Shown here: positions 35,640 through 43,243 of the stretch, in pieces
Layout: every line of letters begins with the position of its first letter
Numbering within the stretch: position 1 is the stretch's first letter
Source: JABWAN01 sp041918175
GTDB taxonomy: Bacteria; Zhuqueibacterota; Zhuqueibacteria; Zhuqueibacterales; Zhuqueibacteraceae
NCBI GenBank assembly: GCA_041918175.1
Contig: JAYRWE010000107.1
Coordinates: forward strand, 1 to 64,000
DNA length: 64,000 bases
Direction of reading: 5' to 3'
Notes under the pieces: generated by a model
What the model saw: only the letters and a program-made list of their open reading frames with translations
The model's database searches: none
Told to the model about the DNA's origin: nothing
Program-made: the position numbers and the translations under genes

Positions 35640-36335
35640 ATGTTAGAAATCATCGACCTGAGCCAAGAGATCTATCCCGGTATGCCCGTGTTTCCTGGTC
35701 TGCCGGAAGTGGAAATAACGCTGCATGCCTCGCATGAAGAATGGGAGGGCCTCACCACAAGCGCACCGGCCACGCCCGCGGTGCATCGCCTCACCCTCGG
35801 CGAACACACTGGCACGCATGTCGATGCTTTCAATCATATGGCGCGCGCTTATCGCGATCAATCTATCGACACCATGCCCCTCGCCATGTTTTACACCGAA
35901 GGTCTTTGCTTGGATCTCTCACACAAAACGCTGCGCGACTTCATCGAGCCGAACGATTTGGAGCGCGCGCTTGCCGCAACCGGTGAAGTCATCAAGCCCG
36001 GCGATACGGTGTTGCTCTACACGGATCACTATCGTCGCGCGTATGGAACGCAAGATTGGTTTCATGGGCCGGGCCTCAGCGTAGCGGCAGCGCGTTGGTT
36101 GGGCGCGCTCAAGATCGCGGCCTTCGGTGTGGAAACCGCTTCGCCGGGCGTGCGTCATGTCTCGAACAAAGAAGTACATGCTCTCTGCGGCGCGTTGGGT
36201 TTCACGCACTATGAGAACCTAATCAACTTGCACGAGCTAATCGGTCGCGGACGTTTTCGCTTTATCGGATTGCCGTTGAAAATCAGAGGCGGTACCGGCT
36301 CGCCCGTGCGCGCAGTGGCGGTGTTTGAACCCTGA
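35640..36335 (+). CDS. cyclase/kynurenine formamidase-like metal hydrolase
   Basis: 231 aa. The HTGTHVDAFNH motif (about residues 55-65) is the HxGTHxD metal-binding signature of the cyclase family (PF04199), which includes kynurenine formamidase KynB and isatin hydrolase. IDLSQEIYPGMPVFPG at the N-terminus and DTVLLYTDHY ... WFHGPGLSVAAARWL fit the same fold. It probably hydrolyses an amide or ring-opened substrate; the exact one is open because no other kyn genes are adjacent. Start at ATG 35640, with GGAA upstream. Confidence 0.88.
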   Translation: MLEIIDLSQEIYPGMPVFPGLPEVEITLHASHEEWEGLTTSAPATPAVHRLTLGEHTGTHVDAFNHMARAYRDQSIDTMPLAMFYTEGLCLDLSHKTLRDFIEPNDLERALAATGEVIKPGDTVLLYTDHYRRAYGTQDWFHGPGLSVAAARWLGALKIAAFGVETASPGVRHVSNKEVHALCGALGFTHYENLINLHELIGRGRFRFIGLPLKIRGGTGSPVRAVAVFEP

Positions 36336-36377
36336 AGGTGCTGCGGCAAAGCACAGACGCAAATTTCCTCAACCAGT

Positions 36378-36935
36378 TCACCTCACCTTTAAATCTTTCA
36401 CGACCCTCCACACGCCCTGCTCATCTTTCGTAATCGGGCGAATCTCTGCAAACGTATCGCGCTTTTGCTCTTCAGATAATTTGCCATGGTTGGGCAATAA
36501 ACGATCGCCCTCAAATTGCAGCTCGCCATATTGCTTCTCGCGTCCACTGCGCGCGATCACATAATGCACATGCGCGGGATTGCGACTGTCGGGATAAGAA
36601 GCGGGCCGAATCGTGCGATATTCATACTTGCCCTCGGCATTGGTGATCATTGTGCCGTGCAGACGCGGGTTCGAAGAGCTGGTCGTGCCTTTGCGATAAT
36701 AACCCTCGTTGTCGGTGTGATAAACATAAACCTCAACGCCGGCGAGCGGTGTTTTGCCGTCCGCAGCGTAAGCCGTGCCCGTGACGAGCATCGGTTCGCC
36801 CGGTTCGTCGGCCGCGGCAATGACAATGCGCCAACCACCATCCTGGTTTTGCGGGCGAGCACCTTCCGCGGGATAACGCGCGAGCAACGCAATGAGTGCA
36901 ATGAAGAAAAAGACGAATGAACTTTTAGAACGCAT
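36378..36935 (-). CDS. secreted intradiol dioxygenase-like protein
   Basis: 185 aa. AAGGAGG lies five bases before the ATG at 36935, and a signal peptide follows (SSFVFFFIALIALLARYPAEGA), so the protein is exported. The mature part has the intradiol ring-cleavage fold: GTAYAADGKTPLAGVEVYVYHTDNEGYY, RLHGTMITNAEGKYEY, RTIRPASYPDSRNPAHVHY. The Tyr, Tyr, HxH set is that of the non-haem Fe(III) site in protocatechuate and catechol dioxygenases. Small secreted forms are known in many bacteria but are poorly understood. An open frame extends to 37202 without support. It is divergent from the desaturase gene. Confidence 0.85.
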   Translation of the reverse strand: MRSKSSFVFFFIALIALLARYPAEGARPQNQDGGWRIVIAAADEPGEPMLVTGTAYAADGKTPLAGVEVYVYHTDNEGYYRKGTTSSSNPRLHGTMITNAEGKYEYRTIRPASYPDSRNPAHVHYVIARSGREKQYGELQFEGDRLLPNHGKLSEEQKRDTFAEIRPITKDEQGVWRVVKDLKVR

Positions 36936-37307
36936 AACAGCCTCCTTTTTCAAAAAGAGACGAAGAAGCAACGCCGATGTTGCAGCGAGAAACACGGCGA
37001 TCAAAAATCTTTCTAAGTGGGCAGGCATATCGGAAGATCTGCCGTGATCATACGCGGCATTTATTGGGAGACGAAGAAGAAACCGTTGGTAAAATGACCG
37101 ACATCGAACTTGTTTTTGTTTCTTTTTCATTGTACGTTGCGCTTCATTACTTGCAAAGGCCACGGAAAGGACCCTCCGGGTTTTGCGGCTCTCGCCGCAC
37201 AAGTTTCACGTCATCCCAGACACAATCCACTTTCCCCAAAAACCTCGGGCCGCGTCGCTCTCGCCCGCTTGCGACGCGCCGGCAAACTCAAAAAAGGAAT
37301 GTGCGCT
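36936..37307. other. divergent intergenic region with a tight hairpin
   Basis: Lies between the divergent dioxygenase-like and desaturase genes, so both promoters should be here, though none is clear. A compact hairpin (TGCGGC-TCTC-GCCGCA, 37184-37199) sits in the presumed desaturase leader. No gene recognised. Confidence 0.4.
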
Positions 37308-38420
37308 ATGCAGAAACTCAGCTTCACGGCACATGTCGGCTTTTATGAAGACGTCAAAAAGCGCGTCTATAACTATTTTGAAGAGCACGGGCTCTCGCCG
37401 CACGGCGATTGGCGCATGTATCTCAAAACCGCTCTGATCCTGTTTTGGCTCATCGCTTCGTACGCGATTCTCGTCTTCGCGACGTCTTCGCTCATCATGG
37501 CAATCATCACCGCCGTGGCCGTAGCGCAGGGCTTGGCATGGGTCGGCTTCAATATCATGCACGACGGCAATCATGAAAGCTATTCGAAGAACAAGTATGT
37601 GAATCGCATCATGGGCTTCACCATTAACTTTATCGGCGGCAGCGATTGGTTTTGGAAACACAAACACAACGTCCTGCATCACACGTACACGAACATCGTC
37701 GAGTTGGATGAAGACATTCAAATCGACGGCATTTTGCGCATGAGCCCGGAGCAGCCGCGCAAGCCGTGGCATCGCTTGCAACACCTCTATGCGTTCCCCG
37801 CGTATTGCTTCATGTCCCTGCTCTGGGTCACCATCGGCGACTTCCGCAAATTTTTCACGGGCCGCATCGGCGAGTATCAACTGCCCAAGCCTTCCACCAA
37901 AGACACGACGCTTTTTTTTCTCACCAAATTATTTTACTTCGGCTACATGCTCGTGCTGCCGATGTTCTTCCATCCCGTCTTGTACGTGCTCGCGTTTTTT
38001 ATCTTCGTGCATTTTGTGCTCGGCTTCACTTTGGCGGTCACGTTTCAACTCGCGCATGTCATTGAAGGCAATACTTTTCCCAAGCCGAATCTCGCGCCGC
38101 CAACGATTGAAAACGAATGGGCCATTCACGAAGTCGAAACCACGGCGAACTTTGCGCCGAAAAACAAACTCGCCTATTGGCTGCTCGGCGGGTTGAATTT
38201 CCAAATCGAGCATCATCTCTTCCCGCGCATCTGCCACGTTCATTATCCCGAAGTGAGCCGGATCGTGCGCAAAGCCTGCGAAGATTTCGGCATCAAGTAC
38301 GTTTCCTATCCGACGATCCGCGCTGCGATTGCGGCGCATTATCGTTTCCTGCGCACGCTCGGTCGCAGAGACACGCTTACGCGCGAAGAATTGCTGACCA
38401 GTGTAAAAACCGCGGTTTGA
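37308..38420 (+). CDS. membrane fatty acid desaturase (acyl-lipid/acyl-CoA type)
   Basis: 370 aa. The three histidine boxes of the di-iron desaturase family: HDGNH (85-89), HNVLHH (120-125) and QIEHH (299-303). The QxxHH third box and the surrounding LNFQIEHHLFPRICHVHYPE are typical of front-end/linoleoyl-type desaturases, here without a fused cytochrome b5. Four TM segments (about 40-75 and 205-250). It inserts a double bond into membrane acyl chains. Start at 37308 because AAGGAA lies eight bases upstream; the open frame extends to 37110 without similarity. Confidence 0.93.
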   Translation: MQKLSFTAHVGFYEDVKKRVYNYFEEHGLSPHGDWRMYLKTALILFWLIASYAILVFATSSLIMAIITAVAVAQGLAWVGFNIMHDGNHESYSKNKYVNRIMGFTINFIGGSDWFWKHKHNVLHHTYTNIVELDEDIQIDGILRMSPEQPRKPWHRLQHLYAFPAYCFMSLLWVTIGDFRKFFTGRIGEYQLPKPSTKDTTLFFLTKLFYFGYMLVLPMFFHPVLYVLAFFIFVHFVLGFTLAVTFQLAHVIEGNTFPKPNLAPPTIENEWAIHEVETTANFAPKNKLAYWLLGGLNFQIEHHLFPRICHVHYPEVSRIVRKACEDFGIKYVSYPTIRAAIAAHYRFLRTLGRRDTLTREELLTSVKTAV

Positions 38421-38508
38421 GTTTCATCCTTCACAGCGACCGCCGGCAATGCGGTCGCTGTTCCCTCCCTACGCGAAATCTTTCTTGCACAAGGCGAGCG
38501 AGATAACG

Positions 38509-38673
38509 ATGGAAAAATCCAGATTGCTTTCGTTAGAGGCTGATTTGCGCGAACGGCAAGAATGCTTTGCCGCAATCTATGCTAAGATTGCCGTGCGCAA
38601 AAAAGCAATGGGCTTAAAAAAAATTTACGCGCAAGAATTGCAGCGATTTCTTGCGCGCTTGCAAGAGCAATAG
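38509..38673 (+). CDS. small charged helical protein, unknown
   Basis: 54 aa, almost entirely helical and charged (LSLEADLRERQECFAAIYAK, AQELQRFLARLQEQ), a probable coiled coil. It starts at the ATG at 38509 with a weak GAGCGAGA upstream and lies 38 bases before the decarboxylase gene. Not recognised. Confidence 0.4.
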   Translation: MEKSRLLSLEADLRERQECFAAIYAKIAVRKKAMGLKKIYAQELQRFLARLQEQ

Positions 38674-38711
38674 AGAGTCAAACCTCAAACCGAGTCTAGC
38701 ACGTTCCCCCC

Positions 38712-40190
38712 ATGCCCTTCTCTTCAACCTTCGCCTCGCCCGCGCCTCCACTCGGCGATATGCCGCCCGAAGAATTTCGCCGCTATGGGCATCAGCTTGT
38801 TGATTGGATTGCAGACTTTTTTACGAACCTCGATGCGCATCGCGTGCTTCCTGCGATCAAGCCCGGAGAGTTGCGCACGCAATTGCCGAACGCTCCGCCG
38901 CAAACCGGCGAGCCGATGCCCAACATACTCGCGGACGTCGATCGCCTTCTCATGCCCGCGATGACGCATTGGAATCATCCCGACTTCTTTGCGTATTTCG
39001 TGAGCAGCGGCAGCGGCCCGGGCGTGCTTGCGGAAATGTTGAGCGCTACGCTCAACCCCAACGCTATGCTATGGAAAAGTTGTCCCGCGGCAACCGAGCT
39101 TGAACAAGTGACGCTCGCGTGGCTGCGCCAAATGCTAGGATTGCCCGAAACGTTTTGGGGTATCATGTACGACTCGGCTTCGATCAGCATTATGCACGCA
39201 ATGGCCGCGGCGCGCGAAGAACTCCAGGATCTCACCATGCGCGAACACGGCATGGCTGGAAGAAAAGAGTTGCCGCGCTTGCGTGTTTATGCTTCCGAGC
39301 ACGTGCATTCGTCGTTCGATAAAGCCGCGCTCATTCTCGGTCTCGGCCAAGCCGGCGTGCGTAAAATTGCAGTCGATGAACGATTTCGAATGCGGCCCGA
39401 AGCGCTGCAACACGCGCTCAATGAAGATCGCGCCGCAGGTTGGCAACCCATGTGCGTCGCCGCCACCGTCGGCACGACTTCGATCACGAGCATCGATCCG
39501 ATTCCGGCTCTTGCCGCGATTTGCAAAAAAGAAAACGTGTGGCTGCACGTTGATGCCGCGTATGGCGGCTCTGCGGCCATCATTCCGGAAATGCGCTGGG
39601 TGCTCGAAGGCTGCGAACATGCGGATTCGTTCGTCGTTAATCCGCACAAATGGCTCTTCGTGCCGTTGGATTTGAGCGTGCTCTTCACGCGCAAGCCGGA
39701 GACGCTGCGCCGCGCGTTCAGCCTCGTCGCGGAATATCTGCGCACCGCGCAAGATCAAGAAGTGGAAAACTTCATGGATTACGGCATTCCGCTGGGCCGG
39801 CGTTTTCGCGCGCTGAAGCTGTGGTTCGTGTTGCGCTATTTCGGCTGGGAAGGGCTGGCTGCGCGCTTGCGCGAGCATGTGCGTCTCGCGCAGCAACTCG
39901 CAAGTTGGATCGATACGCATCATGATTTTGAGCGCATGGCGCCGGCGCCGTTCAGCCTCGTTTGCTTTCGCGCGCATCCCTCGCGCATGCAGAACGAGGA
40001 AGATTTGAATCGTTTGAATGAAAATCTTTTGGAAGCTGTGAACAACACGCGCGAAATTTTTTTATCACACACCAAACTCAACGGCCGGTTCGTCCTGCGT
40101 TGCGCCATTGGCGGCATTCGCACGGAAGAACGCCACGTGCGCCGCATGTGGGAGATCGTGCAACAACAACTCGCACACCTGTCGAGCTGA
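38712..40190 (+). CDS. PLP-dependent aromatic L-amino acid decarboxylase family
   Basis: 492 aa, group II decarboxylase. Pyridoxal-phosphate lysine K313 in VVNPHKWLFVPLDLSVLF, cofactor region WLHVDAAYGGSA, and N-terminal HWNHPDFFAYFVSSGSGPGVLAEML as in tyrosine/DOPA/tryptophan decarboxylases. It would convert an aromatic amino acid to its amine and CO2; substrate choice cannot be read from sequence. No Shine-Dalgarno precedes the ATG. The adjacent EamA transporter might export the product. Confidence 0.92.
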   Translation: MPFSSTFASPAPPLGDMPPEEFRRYGHQLVDWIADFFTNLDAHRVLPAIKPGELRTQLPNAPPQTGEPMPNILADVDRLLMPAMTHWNHPDFFAYFVSSGSGPGVLAEMLSATLNPNAMLWKSCPAATELEQVTLAWLRQMLGLPETFWGIMYDSASISIMHAMAAAREELQDLTMREHGMAGRKELPRLRVYASEHVHSSFDKAALILGLGQAGVRKIAVDERFRMRPEALQHALNEDRAAGWQPMCVAATVGTTSITSIDPIPALAAICKKENVWLHVDAAYGGSAAIIPEMRWVLEGCEHADSFVVNPHKWLFVPLDLSVLFTRKPETLRRAFSLVAEYLRTAQDQEVENFMDYGIPLGRRFRALKLWFVLRYFGWEGLAARLREHVRLAQQLASWIDTHHDFERMAPAPFSLVCFRAHPSRMQNEEDLNRLNENLLEAVNNTREIFLSHTKLNGRFVLRCAIGGIRTEERHVRRMWEIVQQQLAHLSS

Positions 40191-40253
40191 TCACAACAAT
40201 TCCGAAACGATCCCCCATAATCCCATTTCCCAATAACCAATCGCCAAGCTCCC

Positions 40254-41150
40254 GTGACTCACACTTCCGCGAAAAAATCGACCATCGTTCTCGCGTGGCT
40301 CTCGCTCTGCGCCATTTGGGGAACAACCTGGCTCGTCATCAAAATCGGTTTAAGCGATTTGCCGCCGCTGACCTACGCGGGCATGCGCTTTCTCATCGCA
40401 GGCGCAATCCTCAGCGCCATTATTTGGGCGCGAAAAATGGCGCTGCCCCGCGAACGCAAAGCTTGGCAGGTCATTGCAACCATCGGCGTCCTCAGCGTCG
40501 CGTTGAATTACGGCCTGCTTTTTTGGGGAGAACAGCATGTCTCTTCCGGTCTCGCGGCGTTGTTGCACGCAACGATTCCGCTCTTCGGCATGTTCTTCGC
40601 GCATTACATGCTGCCCACGGAGCAAATCACGCCCGCGAAAATTTTCGGCGTTGTGCTCGGGCTTGCCGGCGTGGGTTTGATTCTCGTCAATCAAGTTGAA
40701 CTCAAAAGCGCGCTTGCGCCGCTTGCCACGCTCGGCATTTTATGCGGCGGCGTCATGGTTTCATTTTGCAATGTGCTCGTGAAAGCGCACGGGCAAAAAA
40801 TCAACACGCTCACACTGGCGGCGGGGCAAATGATTTTCGGATTTCCGCTTCTGCTCGGCGCCGGTTTGCTCACGGAAGGCAATCCGCTCAATTATGTTTG
40901 GACGCCGAAAGCGTGGCTCTGCTTGCTCTATCTTGCGCTCATTGGTTCCTGCGTAGCCTTCATGCTGTTTCTGTGGTTGGTTAAAAATCTCGCGGTGACG
41001 AAAACCATGCTCATTGCGCTCGTCACGCCGTTACTAGCGGTCGCGCTCGGCGCCGCAATCAATGGCGAAGAAGTAACCTGGCGTATCGTCATCGGCGGCG
41101 TGTGTATCGTTGGCGGCGTGGGTCTCAATCTGCTCATAAAAAGAGCGTAA
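40254..41150 (+). CDS. EamA/DMT superfamily transporter
   Basis: 298 aa, ten predicted TM helices in two EamA repeats (first begins WLSLCAIWGTTWLVIKIGL, second near LGILCGGVMVSFCNVLV). DMT-family inner-membrane exporters for metabolites or amino acids. Start is GTG at 40254. It follows the decarboxylase by 63 bases, so they may share a transcript. Confidence 0.9.
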   Translation: MTHTSAKKSTIVLAWLSLCAIWGTTWLVIKIGLSDLPPLTYAGMRFLIAGAILSAIIWARKMALPRERKAWQVIATIGVLSVALNYGLLFWGEQHVSSGLAALLHATIPLFGMFFAHYMLPTEQITPAKIFGVVLGLAGVGLILVNQVELKSALAPLATLGILCGGVMVSFCNVLVKAHGQKINTLTLAAGQMIFGFPLLLGAGLLTEGNPLNYVWTPKAWLCLLYLALIGSCVAFMLFLWLVKNLAVTKTMLIALVTPLLAVALGAAINGEEVTWRIVIGGVCIVGGVGLNLLIKRA

Positions 41151-41283
41151 ATTTTTTGGGAAACCTCCGTGGCGTAGCACGAGAAAAAAATCCCGCCTTT
41201 TTGTGAAAGCCCATAGGGTCTTTCAAGCGTCAAACGTATTATCATTTGACCTCCTCTCCCACCTAAAAATCAGGAGCATTTGT

Positions 41284-41766
41284 ATGACTGAGGTTCGCTT
41301 CATAACGCGTCGAGAATTTTGCCAACAAGCCAGTGAATTAACCCAAGCGGCTGTGCTCGGCGGCGTATTGAGTGCATTGTTGCAAGCATGCAGTTCCGAC
41401 GATCCCGCGAGTTCGAGCGGCAGCGCCCTCACGCGAATTTCCGCAACGCTGTCCAATGGCGCCATCACGCTCGTCATTGATGCGAGTTCTCCGCTCGCGA
41501 GCGTGGGCAGTGCGGCGCTCGTGCAATATTCCAACTCTTCTTTGCTTGTTGCGCGCACCGCGCAAGATACGTTCGTTGCCGTAAGCGCGATCTGCACGCA
41601 TCAAAACTGCACCATCACCAATTTTAGCAACTCCACTTATACCTGTCCGTGTCACGGTTCGCAATTCAACACCAGCGGGCAAGTGACCAAAGGCCCGGCG
41701 AACACTTCCTTAAAAAGATATCAAACACAGTTTGCCAACAATCAATTGCTCATCACGGTGACCTAA
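41284..41766 (+). CDS. Rieske [2Fe-2S] protein, Tat-type lipoprotein
   Basis: 160 aa. The N-terminus has a twin-arginine-like TRREF (residues 8-12), a hydrophobic stretch and a lipobox LLQAC (Cys36), so it is probably exported folded and lipid-anchored. The Rieske fold has both boxes: C104-T-H106 and C121-P-C-H124, which coordinate the cluster by two Cys and two His. Such proteins carry electrons in respiratory or periplasmic redox chains. AGGAG lies seven bases before the ATG. The stop is two bases before the next ATG, so it is tightly linked to the CBM9/STN gene. Confidence 0.92.
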   Translation: MTEVRFITRREFCQQASELTQAAVLGGVLSALLQACSSDDPASSSGSALTRISATLSNGAITLVIDASSPLASVGSAALVQYSNSSLLVARTAQDTFVAVSAICTHQNCTITNFSNSTYTCPCHGSQFNTSGQVTKGPANTSLKRYQTQFANNQLLITVT

Positions 41767-41768
41767 TC

Positions 41769-42869
41769 ATGAAGCGCATTTCATTCTTGCTCGCGGCCAC
41801 TCTTGCCTGCGCCAGTATGTCTTGGGCAAAACAAAAGCACGATCTCGCCAGCTCGTGGCGTAGCGTGGAGATCAAAGTCGATGGCGACGTCGAAGAGTGG
41901 GCTGAGGCTTTTTCTTATTTAGAAAAAGAAAAGCTCGGTTTTGGTTTGAAGAACGATTCGAGCGCGCTCTATCTGTGCTTGCGCTTTGACGAAGCGACGC
42001 AACGCCAAGCGCTCCGCTTCGGCTTCACGGTTTGGCTCGATGCTTCGGGGAAAAATAAAAAAACTTTCGGCGTGCGCTTCCCGCTGGGCATGATGAATTA
42101 CGATAAAAATTTCCGTCCCGATCCCGCGCAACTTGACGAAAGCGGAAGCCCGGCGCAATTTGCCGTGATGCTGCGCGAACTTGAAATCATCGGCCCGGAA
42201 AAGGACGCGCGCAATCGCGCACCCGTGACGAATGCTTACGGCATCGTAGCTGCCGCCTCGCAAGTGGAGGGCGAGTTGGTGTGCGAACTGAGCATTCCGT
42301 TAAAAAGCATTACGGATCAATCGCAAACCCTTGCCGCGGAGTTGGGAAAAATTTTAAGCCTCGGTTTCGAGTTGGGCGAAGTGAATCGCGACATGATGCG
42401 CGAACGCATGGGCCGCGAAGGCGGATTTGGCGGCAGGCCCGGCGGTCCACCGAGCGGAGGTTTTCCCGGAGGCGGCCCTCCCGGCGGTGGGCGTCCACGC
42501 GGAGGCTTCGGCGGCGCAAGACCGCAGGGCATGGAACCAATGTCGAGCGGTTTTAAAACTTGGAAGCGCGTGCATCTCGCAGCGAGTCGCTTTGACGCCG
42601 GTCAAAGTTTGATCGCACTCGATGAATTGCGCGTGTCGCTGCAAGCGGAGAACGTATCGCTGCGCGAGGCGCTGCAAACAATCGTGTCGCAAACGAAATT
42701 GCAAATCGTTTATAGCGATGCGCTCGTGAAAGAAGTGAAAGTGAGTTGCGCCTGCAAAGAATTGAGCGTCCGCGCCGCGTTGGGAGAATTGCTCAAAAGT
42801 ACGTCGCTAGATTACGAGATCACTTCGGACGAGCAGATCGTGATCGTGCGCAGAGGATTCAAGCGGTGA
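41769..42869 (+). CDS. exported CBM9-like / STN domain fusion protein
   Basis: 366 aa. Signal peptide (1-20, LLAATLACASMSWA), then a CBM9-like domain (about 28-200, VEIKVDGDVEEWAEAF and LYLCLRFDE), a Gly/Pro-rich linker (about 216-256) and a C-terminal STN domain (about 285-362, NVSLREALQTIVSQTKLQIV). STN domains normally sit at the N-terminus of secretins and TonB receptors, where they bind a signalling partner. This one closely resembles the STN of the receptor encoded next, suggesting a recent duplication or shared partner. Unusual architecture; function unknown. Confidence 0.82.
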   Translation: MKRISFLLAATLACASMSWAKQKHDLASSWRSVEIKVDGDVEEWAEAFSYLEKEKLGFGLKNDSSALYLCLRFDEATQRQALRFGFTVWLDASGKNKKTFGVRFPLGMMNYDKNFRPDPAQLDESGSPAQFAVMLRELEIIGPEKDARNRAPVTNAYGIVAAASQVEGELVCELSIPLKSITDQSQTLAAELGKILSLGFELGEVNRDMMRERMGREGGFGGRPGGPPSGGFPGGGPPGGGRPRGGFGGARPQGMEPMSSGFKTWKRVHLAASRFDAGQSLIALDELRVSLQAENVSLREALQTIVSQTKLQIVYSDALVKEVKVSCACKELSVRAALGELLKSTSLDYEITSDEQIVIVRRGFKR

Positions 42870-42911
42870 GTGTGCTTTGCCAAATACTACAACATGAAGC
42901 TACACCTGCAT

Positions 42912-43057
42912 CTTAAAAGCGTTTAGAGGACAGAAAGATGGAGGACAGAAAGATGCCAGTTGTTTTCTTTCGTGTGATGCCCTCAACTTCACTCGTCTGA
43001 ATCCAGGCTTTATTTTTCTGCCCTACATTTTTCTGTCCTAAGCTTTTGCTTTAAAGG
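42912..43057 (+). repeat. dispersed MITE-like repeat, copy B
   Basis: Matches copy A (17971-18112) in inverted orientation, with a 31-base identical core at 43007-43037. Its ends form imperfect terminal inverted repeats (CTTAAAAGCGTTTAGAGGAC... and ...GTCCTAAGCTTTTGCTTTAA). GAGGACAGAAAGATG is tandemly doubled near the left end. It lies in the 374-base gap before the TonB receptor gene. Confidence 0.85.
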
Positions 43058-43111
43058 CATCCAGCCGCCTCAACTAGAATTTAATGTTGTAACACTTGCC
43101 TTCCTCACCAT

Positions 43112-43183
43112 TGTCATCCTGAAGGAACTTCCCGAGTTCTTGGTGTTTAGCCGAGCACGAGGGAAGGTTCTTACAGAATGACA
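43112..43183. repeat. dispersed inverted repeat (TGTCATYCTGAAGGAA type)
   Basis: TGTCATCCTGAAGGAACTTCC (43112-43132) is imperfectly mirrored at 43162-43183. It belongs to the same family as 2960-3030. The hairpin lies in the presumed 5' leader of the TonB receptor gene. Confidence 0.7.
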
Positions 43184-43243
43184 GTTCGAGACGGTTTTGC
43201 ACAAGAAGGTGTTCGCCAATTTGAACCAGCTTTTGATGAACCT

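Noticed and set aside
37110..37307. Upstream extension of the desaturase
   Set aside because: The extra 66 residues have no similarity; a ribosome site precedes the ATG at 37308.
43178..43243. Upstream extension of the TonB receptor
   Set aside because: It starts inside an inverted repeat and would place 22 residues before a good signal peptide.
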